From the NCBI GenBank assembly GCA_031769625.1, contig JAUIMM010000003.1, positions 2,063,001-2,127,000 of the forward strand: a stretch of 64,000 nucleotides of DNA, written 5' to 3'. Below, in pieces: positions 21,323-32,069 of the stretch. Under the pieces are notes generated by a model. The model searched no databases and had not been told where the DNA came from. It worked only from the letters and a program-made list of their open reading frames with translations. Both the position numbers and the translations under genes were made by a program. The DNA comes from Taudactylus pleione. Its lineage: Eukaryota; Chordata; Amphibia; Anura; Myobatrachidae. Position 1 is the stretch's first letter; each line of letters begins with the position of its first letter.

Positions 21323-21639
21323 CGGTTCACCGCCTCCCCGCCGTCACCCAGCGCTGGCCCCCACTCACCTGCACTCCACTGTCGCCAGCCCGTGCTCCTC
21401 CTGGGTCCTCCGCCTCCTCCTCCCCCTAATCTTCTTCCAGGTGCAGGGAGGAGAAGGAGGAGCCCGGGGCTTCCTGCACATGTGACCAGCAGGAAGCTCC
21501 CGGGCCTTGGAGGGGACGGGGTCCCACGGAGACCCCGGTGCAAGACACCGGCTGCATCACTGCTCGTTCCACCACTGGTTGGAAGGATGTCAAAGTGAAG
21601 AAAAAGAAAATATATGATGTTATGTGTGACTGTAAGAAG
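21323..21639. other. GC-rich segment, no gene called
   Basis: GC-rich and C-rich (CCTCCTCCTCC) with inverted GGAAGCTCCCGGG-type words. It may be part of a repeat. No supported exon. Confidence 0.3.
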
Positions 21640-21760
21640 GGATGTAATTAGATAGGGAAGCTATGAAGGTTATGTGGGCGGTTCTGGAAGCGGATAAGTT
21701 GTCCGAAGAGGTGAGTTTTCAGGGAATGCTTGAAGGTTTAGAGACTAGCGAAGAGTCTTA
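21640..21760 (+). repeat. Possible LINE fragment
   Basis: GAAGAGGTGAGTTTTCAGGG followed by AATGCTTGAAGG resembles sequence near the 3' end of L2/CR1-type LINEs as I recall it. Short and not verifiable here. Confidence 0.3.
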
Positions 21761-22111
21761 TTGTAAGATGTCAATTTTTACATTAGCATTAAAGTAATCC
21801 CACACCATTCTACTGAAAAAGTGTTTTAGATTAAGAGAAGAGGTGTCAATATATTCTCCCATTTGTTTTAAACCTGACCAGATGTTCTAATCTTTCATAT
21901 TGGTGAATCATCACAAGTGTCAATCTTAGAAAAAGTAACATATGTAGGAGAAGCTTAAGGAGAGGATCTGTCATCTGCCGCTTGAGCCGACAACTTGCTC
22001 TCAAGGAGCTGTTTATGTCTCTTAAAATCTGTCTCTTAAAATCTGAGTAAGCTGCAAAGCAAGACATTACATAATGTACTGACTAATCTTACATATTTAC
22101 TGTAATCCCAG

Positions 22112-22748
22112 CATTAATCAAATAAAAAAAGGGAGTTTGCTGCGTTCAATCTAAGATGCATGGAAAAAATATGTGGGTGTAATAAGAGAAAAATGTACTG
22201 AATTATATATACAAATGAATCACATATCACATAAAATGTGCATGCACAAATGGAAAACAAAGAGAATAGCAACAAAAATAGAAAACAAATAAAAACAAAG
22301 TTTGGGACGCCTTCTCTTTGTAAGTACCGTTCACCAACCCTTATATCTGCATATGCAGCGCAGTAACTTTGTATATTTAAACTCAGTTGCTGGCACGAAA
22401 CATTGTCATACACAAGACATACATCTATTGTGTACAAACATTGATGTTGCAGCATTTTACACTTGCCCAAATTCCTGGGACATGAGGAACAAGGAGGGTT
22501 CATTCTATAATTCTGTTTATTCATACCGATATTGAAGAGACACAATATTTGTTTTTATTTGTTTTCTTTTTGTTTCTATTCTTTTTATTTTCTATTTATC
22601 TGCGCATGCACATTTTATGCGAGATGTGATTCATTTGTATTTATAATTCAGTACATTTTTCTCTTATTACATGGTCACCCACATGTCTCTCTGGCATTTT
22701 TCCCATACCTCTTAGTTTGAGTGCAGCAAACTCTCTTTTTTTATTTCA
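22112..22748. mobile_element. Foldback element, about 190-bp arms
   Basis: Arms 22112-22300 and about 22548-22748 are inverted copies. Shared blocks include GAGTTTGCTGC, GTAATAAGAGAAAAATGTAC, ACAAATGAATCACAT, CATAAAATGTGCATGC and AACAAATAAAAACAAA. The 247-bp centre is unique. ORFs on both strands (22114-22545 minus, 22532-22720 plus) are mirror readings of the arms. Confidence 0.7.
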
Positions 22749-23090
22749 TTTCTGTCTAGTAAAGCTGGGATCAGCTTTTTTGCCTGCAGCCATCCAAGAT
22801 GATACATGGGTGTGCACTCCCTATACCACTTGCATTTAAATCCCAGGATTAAGAATGGCTGCCAAAATACAGTTATCTACTTTCAAGTTGCCGCAAACCC
22901 TTGGTATATATAGAGGCACTTTAACGTGCAGCCACAAGTCTTCAGCAGCCATTTTCTATCAGATATGTGATTATACTATTGCTCACACAACAATATCCAA
23001 CTGTGGGCCTCATTCAGGAGCTGGATTATATAGATATAGATATCAGGTGCGCTCAACTGATTAGATTTCGTGTTAAAAAAACTAGCCTAA

Positions 23091-23612
23091 AGCTGGCCAC
23101 ACATTAGACCACAGGTTCTCAAACTCGGTTCTCAGGACCCCAAACAGTACATGTTTTCCAGGTCTCCTCACAGCATCGCAAGTGAAATAATTAGCACCAC
23201 CTGTGGATCTTTTAAAATGTGTCAGTGAGTAATGAATACACCTGTGCATCTGCTGGGTGACCTGGAAAAAGTGCACTGTGTGGGGTCCTGAGGACCAAGT
23301 TTGAGAACCACTGCACTAGACCATCCTACATCCAACCATCCAACTAGTTGATTGGTTGGAATGAAAATCTGGTGAGAGATGAAAGCAAATGACAATCAGC
23401 AATTTGCTCCCAAACACCGGAAAATAGACTAAAAACTGTTGTTTGAACAGATTGTTTTGATCAAACTTGTCTGACGACCATTTTCATCGGTTTTCTGGCA
23501 TTTAGGAGCAAATTGCTGATCATCATTTACTCCCATACTTTCCCAGATTTTAATTCCAACCAATCAACTAGTTGGCTGGTTGGATGAAAGTTGGTCTAGT
23601 GTGTGGCCAGCT
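23091..23612. mobile_element. AGCTGGCCACACA MITE, interrupted
   Basis: Second copy of the 13365-13683 family, with 3-bp flanks TAA/TAG. It is split near its left end by the hAT MITE at 23110-23313. Removing that insert restores the same palindromic organisation. Confidence 0.8.
23110..23313. mobile_element. hAT MITE, GGTTCTCAAA family, nested
   Basis: Ends CACAGGTTCTCAAACTCGG and TTTGAGAACCACTG, flanked by CATTAGAC (23102-23109) and CACTAGAC (23314-23321), an 8-bp duplication of host-MITE sequence with one mismatch. Homologous to 14202-14405. Confidence 0.9.
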
Positions 23613-23704
23613 TAGACTGTAGTGTAAAAACAAAAAACAAATTATTAATTTGTACAATATCTAAATCTATATAAAAAACAGGATAAGTGTGTCTGACACC
23701 TGTG

Positions 23705-23975
23705 TCCTATTCTTCCCTTGCTCACTGCGGGGGATCAATTTCTCTTGCAGGGATCAACTTTCCGTATGATCTGTGCTACGTTCCCCGAAAGGTTATTAAG
23801 CCATCTTCAGTGAGTACTAATTAAACAATCTAAAATATACAGTATATATTATGTACTTCTCTCCTTGTTTCACTGTGGGGTGTCAGCGTCTCCTTCAGGG
23901 ATAGCTCTCCGTATGATCTCTGCTTAGGGGCTTTTATCATACATCCCCCAAGGGTACTGCTATGTAGTTGTCAGT
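23705..23975. repeat. Diverged tandem duplication, about 155-bp period
   Basis: Two ordered copies share CACTG.GGGG, CAGGGAT, TCCGTATGATCT.TGCT and a TCAGTGA-type end (23705-23815 and 23860-23975). No coding content. Confidence 0.5.
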
Positions 23976-24147
23976 GAAGGCAGGGAGGTAAGAGAATAGG
24001 TGGGTGCTACATACTTTAGGCAGCGGTCCTACACATGTACTTACCACTCCCTTTGTATTCACCTGTATTCTGTCCTAAGGGGAGATGATCTGTGTGTGAG
24101 AAAGAAGGGCTATTCTGTGCTAGGGCAGGAAGATGCCACTGAGGAGA

Positions 24148-24339
24148 CGCAGGATGATGGCACTGGGCACTAGCGCACGCAGGGGGGGTTTATGAGTACC
24201 CAGAAACCCCCCCTGACCAACCAATTTTTGTTTTCAGAGACGGAGACAGCCTTGTCTCCATCTCTGCACAATCAGCGACATAGGTGAGACTAAAGAGTGG
24301 TCCGGGTGAGCACCTGACCATCCATTAGCTTAGCTGGCT
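24148..24339. mobile_element. GCACGCAGGGGGGGTTT hairpin end
   Basis: CAGGGGGGGTTTATG...CAGAAACCCCCCCTG forms a hairpin near 24180-24222. Similar GGGGGGTTTC hairpins occur at 28850, 55565 and 56070, so this is a recurrent terminal structure of a non-autonomous family. Confidence 0.45.
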
Positions 24340-24680
24340 TGTAGAATTTGCTTCTCTCATTACCCCCCACGCGGCTGCTGCCGATGCCTGTGGACAGTCA
24401 CCTCAGAGCTCCGCCTCCCCCCGGCTCTAAACACAGCTGTACTGTCCTTTCACTGGGTACTCAATGAATGTGATGTGATGACGTCACGTCGCCGGCATGT
24501 TATCTTTGTACCTGCAGCTGTGTAGAGCTGTCTTGAAGTGCCGAGGAGGAGCAGCGCGCTATTACAGGAGAAGGAGGATGCCGCGGACCCAATGCAACAG
24601 CTGAATGTCCACAGTCCTAGACGCTGGAGGGGAGGAGAGGAGAGGAGGAACCACCAAAAGCTAAGGTGAGTGTGTGCACT
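24340..24680 (+). promoter_or_regulatory. GC-rich promoter-like segment with CRE palindrome
   Basis: Contains TGACGTCA at 24479-24486, the classical CREB/ATF site. A purine-rich leader follows, then AAG/GTGAGT at about 24663-24671, which fits a splice donor. The only ATG (24578) opens a frame of 8 codons. This could be a non-coding first exon or the promoter of a mobile element. Neither can be settled here. Confidence 0.3.
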
Positions 24681-25469
24681 TCGTTTTCCAGTATTGGAAT
24701 ATGTTGTTATTTACCCTACTGCGTGTGACAGTTTGTAGACTGTGTGTTCATTAGGGCAGCATTGTCCCTGCTGACATGATTCCCATTCAATATAAAGGCG
24801 GTAGGTGGGAGCAAACACACTAGTAACAATGAATAAGACCCCTCCCTCAGTGTCCCTACTCTCACCCTCCCTGTAACCCACCCTTATTGTCCCTGCCCTC
24901 GGCCTCCCTGTAACCTACCCTCAGTGTCCCTGCCCACAACCTCCCTGTCACCCCTCCCTCAGTGGCCCTGCTCTCAACCTCCCTGAAACCCCCTCAATGT
25001 CCCCACCCTCTCTGTAACCCCTCCCAGTGTCCCAGCCCGCACCCTTATGGAAACCCCCCCAAGAAAAACCTGCGTTTGCCCCTGCTGGGGAGGCACACGA
25101 TGATGGCGCGTGGGAGACGCAGGAGGATGGCACTGTGGGAAGACACAGGTGGATGGTGCTAGAGAGAATTGGTGGTGGCACTGGAGAGGCGCTTAGGGAT
25201 GGCGCTGAAGAAACACACTAGAGGGGATAGGCTGGAGACACACCAAGGTGATGGTGCTGGAGACACACATAGAGAATGGTAGGACTGCTGGTACTATTAG
25301 AAGAAGACACTGGGGCACAGTAATCTTCAGTAAGATAACAATTCTAATGAAACCATATTCTGATGCAAATGGTATCAAATGAGCAAATATATTTTATTAA
25401 TATAAAATTGTTCAATATAGGAAACTCCCATTTTGTCCTGCCCCAAAACTTCTGTTACTATGTATTATC
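24681..25469. repeat. C-rich then G-rich degenerate minisatellite
   Basis: 24835-25070 has degenerate units like CCTCAGTGTCCCTGCCCTC. 25080-25330 has units like GAGACACAGGTGGATGGTGCT. ORFs here are compositional. The general layout (minisatellite then conserved tail) repeats at 26930-29960. Confidence 0.5.
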
Positions 25470-25904
25470 TGGTTAAACCTCTGTTGCATGATGATGGCAT
25501 TGGCTTTATTCCTACACAAACAGGCGGCTTCCAGACCATGTGATCTCCTGCATGAATAGTGAATACCGACTCAAGAAACTGCCTGTCCAGGAAGGATCAA
25601 TTACTTCAGAGGTTTCTAGCTGCAGAGAAATCATATAGGTAAGAAAATACTCATTCACATGCTCGCTGTGCTTATTCACTGGAGAGAGGGATTGGGGGCA
25701 TGTCTATCATCTCCTGAAGCTGTGGGCATGCCCATAGCATGAAAAAATGGGGGGAGTGACTTGTGGGCATAGCATATCTCATTAGGCCACACCCCTTGTA
25801 ATTAGGCTCCACCCATTTCCCCGGGTGCGCGCCTGTGGCTCGTGCACATAGGGCCTCTTCAACTTTTTTTTCCAGGGCCACTTTAAATTCCCAATCCACC
25901 CCTG
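25470..25904 (-). mobile_element. hAT-like right end with conserved tail
   Basis: 25470-25680 matches 29765-29960 (shared TATTCCTACACAAACAGGC and GCATGAATAGTGAATA-type blocks). On the minus strand the terminus at 25904 reads CAGGGGTGGATTGGGAATTT, a hAT-type end. The partner end and 8-bp duplication were not found. 25740-25870 also resembles 33060-33160. Confidence 0.5.
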
Positions 25905-26056
25905 AACATGATGCATCCAACCTGGAAACTGTGGGCTATAAAGGCTGCACCATAAATGTACAACAAGTCTTAATGCTCTTCACCATAGCGCTGCATTGCT
26001 CTACCCATAACAGTCACCCAAAGTTCTGAAGCTCAACTAATTGATTAACACAGGTA
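25905..26056. other. Short spacer
   Basis: Nothing recognised. Confidence 0.4.
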
Positions 26057-26238
26057 GGCCCAGATTTATTAATGAGTGATATTCTTGTTATCACTCGTTA
26101 CTAATCTTAAATGGTGCTCCAACCAATCAGCTCCTAACTGTCATGTGTTTGAAAATGACAGGAGCTAATTGGTTGGAGCACAGTTTAATCTTAGTGATGA
26201 GTGATAATAAGAATATCACTCATTAATAAATCTGGGCC
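26057..26238. mobile_element. Palindromic MITE, GGCCCAGATTTATTAA ends
   Basis: Perfect 16-bp terminal repeats. Nearly the whole 182 bp folds back (AATGAGTGATA, GCTCCAACCAAT and AGCTCCTAACTGTCAT blocks each have an inverted partner). 3-bp flanks GTA/ATA are compatible with a PIF/Harbinger-type duplication. Confidence 0.8.
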
Positions 26239-26329
26239 ATATTTACAGAAACATTTCCATGGAGATTTAATGCTTTTTATTGATTATTAACATACAGAGG
26301 GACTGATGCTGAGTTAGGATTAAAGCAAA

Positions 26330-26740
26330 AACAGAACCAGTGATACCCCTTTTAAACCAGGTTATTGCAGGGAAAAGCGGGGTTACTGCTAGGAGTAAAA
26401 GGGGACAGGGTTGGATTCCCGGGTCGAGTGACGTGGCAATCCAACCCAGGTAACTTGCTGGGTTTAACCCGGGAACGACTCATGCAGTGTAAACGGGAAC
26501 ACGGGTCATCCAACCTGGTTCCCGTTTACAGCATGAGGACTTCTGGGATTCGAACCCTAACCCTTACTTTAGCCTACCCTTCCGCACCCTAACCCTCTCC
26601 TAGTGCCTAACCCTAACCTCCCCTCCCGCAGCCTTACCCTATCCCTCTCCTAGTGCCCAACCATAACCTACACCTCCCACCCACTGTCCCCCAGTGCCTA
26701 ACCCTCACCCTGTTGCCTAACCCTCCCCCAGTGCCATTAT
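26330..26740. mobile_element. GC-rich hairpin element with CCCTAA-type array
   Basis: 26330-26545 contains hairpins (GTAAACGGGAAC with GTTCCCGTTTAC, and GGGTTGGATT with AATCCAACCC). Degenerate CCTAACCCTCTCCTAGTG-like units follow to 26740. Same theme as the other telomere-like arrays. Confidence 0.5.
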
Positions 26741-26929
26741 GCATAAACTGCCTCTGCTGCTGAACTGCTGAGCAAGATCATAGAGCTCGGTGGCATGACA
26801 CAGTTCCCCCTACCTGCGGGACTGCTGGGAGTGCGACACTCACCTGGCAATGTCACATCACGCTCCCTGCCAAAGAGAGGAGCCGCCGGCTGTGACGGAG
26901 ACCCAGACCAGCTAACAGGACCATGCAAA
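26741..26929. other. Spacer
   Basis: No gene recognised. The minus-strand ORF that crosses it runs into the minisatellite. Confidence 0.3.
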
Positions 26930-27185
26930 CAGTAAGAGATGGGGACACAGTCTGGAAAGACAAGGGGGTGGAAAGGGGGCAGGTTTTCTTGAAAGATGGG
27001 GCAGGGGCTGGAAAGACAAGGGGGTGGAAAGGGGACAGAAGGCTGGAAAGACAAGGGGGCAGGAGGCTTGAAAGATGGGGCAGGAGGCTGGAAAGACAAG
27101 AGGGTAGGTGGTTTGAAAGACATAGGGCAGAAAGGGTGCATGAAAGACAAGGGGGTGGAAGGCTGGAAAGACAAAGGGGCAGGGG

Positions 27186-29122
27186 CAGTGGCGTTACTTC
27201 ATCCCAGGTACCCAGAGGCAAGATAAATGTTGGTGACCCCCCAAATTAAATTTACCACCCCCAGCTGCCGCCGCCCCCCTCTGCAGTTCCTCTTATACAG
27301 TGACCCCAGTAGTGCCCCATATACTGTGCCCCCAGTAGTAGTCCCCCTATGTAGTGCCCTCAGTAGAGGTCCCCCTATGTAGTGCCCCTTATACAGTACC
27401 CCTTATGCAGTGCCCACCTATGTAGTGCCCCCCAGTAATGGTCCCCCTAAGCAGTGCCTCCAGTAGTGCCCTTTATACAGTGCCCCTAGTAGTGGTCCCC
27501 TATGCAGTGCCCCCAGTAGTGGTCTCCCTATGCAGTGCCCCTTATACAGTGCCTGCCTATGTAGTGCTCCCCAGTAATGGTCCCCCTATGCAGTGCCTCC
27601 AGTAGTGTCCCATTATGGAATGCCCCCAGTAGTGGTCCCCCTATGCTGTGCCTCCAGTAGTGCCCCCAGCAGTGGTCCCCCTATGCAGTGCCCCCAATAG
27701 TGCCCTTTATACAGTGCCCCCCTCTGCAGTTCCTCTTATACAGTGACCCCAGTAATGCCCCATATACAGTGCCCCCAGTAGTGGTCCCCCTATGTAGTGC
27801 CCTCAGTAGAGGTCCCCCTATGTAGTGCCCCTTATACAGTACCCCTTATGCAGTGCCCACCTATGTAGTGCCCCCCAGTAATGGTCCCCCTAAGCAGTGC
27901 CTCCAGTAGTGCCCTTTATACAGTGTCCCCAGTAGTGGCCCCCTATGCAGTGCCCCCAGTAGTGGTCCCCCTATGCAGTGCCCCTTATACAGTGCCTGCC
28001 TATGTAGTGCTCCCCAGTAATGGTCCCCCTATGCAGTGCCTCCAGTAGTGCCCCATTATGGAATGCCCCCAGTAGTGGTCCCCCTATGCAGTGCCCCCAG
28101 TAGTGCCCCCAGCAGTGGTCCCCCTATGCAGTGCCCCCAATAGTGCCCTTTATACAGTGCCCCCAGTAGTGAACCCGCTATGCAGTGCCCTCAGTAGTGG
28201 TTCCCCTATGGAGTGCCCCCAGTAGTGCCCTTTATACAGTGCCCTCAGTAGTGGTCCCCCTATGCAGTGCCCCCAGTAGTGCCCATTATACAGTGCCCCC
28301 AGTAGTGGTACCCTTATGCAATGCCCCCAGTAGTGCCCTTGATACAGTACCCTCAGTAGTGGCCCTTCCTATGCAGTGCCCCCAGTAGTGCCCCCTATGC
28401 AGTGCCCCCCATAGTGCCCTTTATACAGTGCCCTCAGTAGTGGCTCTTCCTATGCAGTGCCCCTTATACAGTGCCCCATTATGTAATGCCCCCAGTAGCT
28501 GGTCCCTCCTATGCAGTGCCCCGTTATGTAGTGCCCCCAGTAGTGGATCCCCCCCATGCAGTGCCCCTTACAGATATAACACATAACACACGCAGATTAC
28601 TTACCTGAATCCCCATTCCTGTGCCCGCCACCATCCGCTCCTCTATCCTCCCGCTCGGCACTATGGGAGAAACATCATGATGTCATGACGTCTCTCACAT
28701 CACCACTCCAGGAGCCGGAAGGCTCAGCTCCGCCTGGCTCCCTCCATTGATAAAGCAGCTAATGAGAGTCTATCTGACTCTCATTGGCTGTTAAAACAAA
28801 CACATCATCGGCGGCGCCATCGACGATGTGTTTGTTACTGATCGGTGGGCAGAGGGGGTTTTGGTTTACTCAGAAACCCCCCCTGCATGCGCATAGGGTG
28901 CTGAGGCGGGTTGAGGCGGTCACATGCCACGTGACACCCGCGACCATAGAGCACTCCGGCAGCAGCAGGTCATGAAGGTGGAGCGCCAATCAGCGGTGCT
29001 CTTCCTCTATGCAGCTCCTCAGCAGTGCCCGGATCGGCCCCATGACAATGGAGCTGGGTGCGCCCTTCAGGGCTGGCGCCCGGCGGAAAATTACTCCAAT
29101 GTCTCCGGGAATTCCGCCACTG
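27186..29122 (+). mobile_element. Complete hAT-type element carrying a minisatellite
   Basis: Ends CAGTGGCGTTACTTC and GGAATTCCGCCACTG, with a perfect 8-bp duplication GGCAGGGG (27178-27185 and 29123-29130). Of its 1937 bp, about 27290-28565 is a minisatellite of CTATGCAGTGCCCCCAGTAG-type units. The right part holds GTCATGACGTCTCTC and AATGAGAGTC...GACTCTCATTGG hairpins, shared with 47985-49030. No transposase, so non-autonomous. Confidence 0.9.
27272..28157. repeat. 443-bp higher-order repeat in the minisatellite
   Basis: The block beginning CCCCCTCTGCAGTTCCTC at 27272 recurs at about 27715 with the same order of variant units (GAGGTCCCCC, TACCCCTTATGCAG, CCCAGTAATGG and CCTAAGCAG). This gives a 443-bp period duplicated once. 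Confidence 0.75.
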
Positions 29123-29760
29123 GGCAGGGGACTGGAAAGACAAGGGGTGGAATGCTGGAAAGACAAGGGGCAGAAGGCTGGAGTGCCATAAGGCAGAAAG
29201 CTCAGGTGACATGGGGCAGGAGGTGACACAGGGATCAGGTGACTAGAATGCTACAGAGTAGTAGGCTTGAATGACAGTGAGCTGGAGGTGACACAGGACA
29301 GGGGGCAAGAGAGATACAGGAGGCTAGAGGGGATATGGGGCAGGAGGCTGGAGATGACACAGGGAGCTGGAAGCAATGCAGTGCAGGAGGCTGGATGGGA
29401 CATGGGACAGGAGGTGACACAGGGAGTAGGAGGCTGCAGGAAACATGAGGCAGGAAGCTGGAATGGCACAGGGATCTGGAGGTGATACAGGGAGTAGGAG
29501 GCTGCTGAAAACATGGGGCAGGAAGCTGGAATGGCACAGGGATCTGGAGGTGACACAGGTCAGGAGGCTGGAATGACGCAAGGATCTGGAGGGGAGATGG
29601 GGCAGGAAGCTGGAATGTTGCAGGGATCTGGAGGTGACACAGGGAGCAGGAGGCTGGAGATGACACGGGGTATGTAGCTGGAAAGACACGGGCATAGATA
29701 GGACATGGAGCAGAAGGCTGGAGTGACACATGGGCAGGAAGCCAGAGGGGATACAGGTGG

Positions 29761-29960
29761 TGAGTCTGGTTGAACCTTTGTTGTATGATAATGACATTAG
29801 TTATATTCCTACACAAACAGGCATCTTCCGGACAATGGGATTTCCAACATGAATAGTGAATAACGAGTGAAAACATTGTCTGCCCAGGGAGCATCAATTT
29901 CTTTAGAGGTTCCCCATCGCAGAGAAACCACCATATAGATAAGGTCAGGTGTATTTTTTA
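29761..29960 (+). repeat. Conserved tail shared with 25470-25680
   Basis: About 190 bp of ordered similarity to 25470-25680, in both cases immediately after a minisatellite. It supports a common non-autonomous element whose middle is replaced by tandem repeats. Confidence 0.55.
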
Positions 29961-30005
29961 TTTCATATTCACAGGCTGTGCCTGTGCCAAATATATTAGA
30001 ATTGC

Positions 30006-30163
30006 ACATAGTACATGTGCCTGAATTTAGGGATTGCAGAGAGAGAGTCCAATGAGCTGCAAAACAAAAGATGTAGAAAAGCAATTCCACAGCTAACATC
30101 TTTTGTGTTACAGATAATTGCTCTGTTCTCTCTCTGCAATTCCAAAACCCCAGCACATGTACC
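30006..30163. mobile_element. Small foldback element
   Basis: Arms about 30008-30075 and 30090-30160 are inverted (GTACATGTGC, GATTGCAGAGAGAGAG and ACAAAAGATGT blocks with partners). No coding content. Likely a MITE of about 155 bp. Confidence 0.6.
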
Positions 30164-31440
30164 ATGGGCAATTCAATTTGGTACATGTAACCCCCCTTTA
30201 CTCTCTAAAAGGGATACTGGGTTACTAACACCTTTGTTACTCCTAATGTACCCACCCTTAGCATTCCTCTAAGTGGTGTACATCCCCAATGTCAGTGCCT
30301 CCACCCAAGTACTTATGGTTTATGTGGGTCCACTTGGGAAAACCCAATGGTTAAAAAATATAGTGTGGTGTATAAATAATGTGTAATCACAATACAATAC
30401 TGTATCATTTCACTTCACATTTACCACCACTGTAATCACTCCAGGTAAGTAAACATACAGATAGTTGACTTGTCATATATTACTTTCATGAAGAACTTAA
30501 ATGAAAGTTGTTCCCATACATAGGCATTCACTTTACATTTGACATAACATTAATGACAACGCAGTAATAATATTATTACAATTTACAATGCTTATACTAC
30601 TACCTTGAATATGGCACCTAATATCCTAAACTTCTAAGCAATAAATTATTACAATCCTAAGGACTAAGGCTATAAATATTTCAAGTTCATAAATCGCAGA
30701 TACTGTCCCTGGTATCAGTCCTTTAACCTAGTTATGTGACTTCCTCTTGATGCAAGTGAAGTTATGGTTGTACCACAAATTAGTATTTGTATATTCCAGG
30801 TTAAATTAGAGTAAAGTCCATGCAAGTATCTATACTGATGCCTGGCATAAAAATAAACTCTTACAATGTCAGTATATAATATCCTGTGGGATTATTCATG
30901 TAAAAGCCAGGGAACAAGGCTGTGTGCCTGTATAAGATTTGAATTCATCTTGTGGCTGTAGAGTATACTTGAAAACTTTGTCATAGTCTGCTAAAGTAAT
31001 GAGCAATTACTCTCATATATATCCACTTGTTACACTGTAGCTTTTGCTGTTCCCAATATACTGTAGTAATACTCAATAGGTATTTATAGTGCAACTGTCT
31101 CTGAGATTCCTCTGTCCCAAGTTACACTGTATTCAGGTACTGTTTCACACCCTGAATTAACTCTACAGAATGTAATTAGAGGTTTCCTCTGATATAGTGT
31201 AAAAGATATATATCTATAGTTTCTCTGGTATGAAGTTTGTTAATTGCTCCTCTTAGACAAATGTCTATGTAATTATACAGCTGTGGTAGAAGCACTGTAA
31301 ATAGCACCACTAGTAGATAATCCTCTAGTGCTCCTTATGATCCTGGGATATAAGCCTCTGTCCCTATAGAGCCTCTTTGCTGCCAGAGGGGATATCTGTG
31401 TCTGTGTGATTGCCAGATATTAAGTACTCACAGCCCAACC
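30164..31440. other. AT-rich stretch, no gene
   Basis: No ORF, RNA or clear repeat. The style resembles 41160-41800 and may be diverged retroelement sequence, but I could not align the two by eye. Confidence 0.3.
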
Positions 31441-31940
31441 AGCACTGCTGATGCCGTCCATTTGACACTGGAGCTGCCTCACCTCTCAGTCTCTGGCTCT
31501 CATTGGCTGCACGCCGGACCGGCTCCCAATCAGCGGCATATAGCAGCGGTGATTGATGGCCCTGCAGCCGCTGAGCTCATAGCTGTGCGTCGGCTCACCT
31601 CGCAACAAGTGCCGCCAGGCAACAGCACTACCGCCTCCTCTTGCAGACAGGGTGAGTACCGCTGTCTCACCTTCTTCCCCAGCTCCGGCTGGGCTCCCTC
31701 TCCGGCTCTGCCCTCTTGCGCCCGGCAGCTCATCACCGCTCACTGGCTGCCCGGGTCACAGGAGGGCAGGCACTGGAGGGAGGGATCAGCAGACTGCCTG
31801 TCAGCTGCTGCTAACAGCTGTTATATATCCTCCCCCTCACCAGATCCCCTTTTCCTGACAGGAACCAATTCACTCCCATCTATATTACTCTGCCACTTTT
31901 CCTCCAGTGCATCCAACACACTGTAGCACATCCTCACCAC
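31441..31940. other. GC-richer segment with CCAAT-type motifs
   Basis: CATTGGCTG (about 31502) and CCAATCAGCGG (31528) are CCAAT-box-like words. CAGGGTGAGTACC at about 31648 resembles a splice donor. The 154-codon ORF (31462-31926) and its antisense have no recognisable domain. I do not call a gene. Confidence 0.25.
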
Positions 31941-32069
31941 AGAGATAAAAAAAAGTACCACATAAATTGATATGTTAATACATTATAAGTACAGTTCTTA
32001 TTTTAACCCTTAACCAGGGTTACATACAGGTACTATGCAAACAGTCCAATCACAGTGATCTCCCTTCTC
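31941..32069. other. Short spacer
   Basis: Nothing recognised. Confidence 0.3.

Larger units (their letters stand above)
26930..29760. repeat. G-rich minisatellite split by a hAT element
   Basis: 26935-27185 has units like GGCTGGAAAGACAAGGGG. After the inserted element, 29123-29760 continues with GCTGGAAAGACAAGGGG and grades into GACACAGGGATCTGGAGG units. Long minus-strand ORFs (29235-29897 and others) are Pro/Ser/Cys-rich translations of this array. Confidence 0.75.

Noticed and set aside
27290..28565. Regularly spaced short repeats resembling an array
   Set aside because: Units are head-to-tail minisatellite units without unique spacers, inside a hAT element. Not a CRISPR array.
29235..29897. 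220-codon minus-strand ORF rich in Ser, Pro and Cys
   Set aside because: Antisense reading of the G-rich minisatellite. Two other minus-strand frames over the same DNA are also open.
31462..31926. 154-codon ORF in a GC-richer segment with CCAAT words
   Set aside because: Antisense frames are equally open and no domain is recognisable. Promoter-like words alone are not enough.
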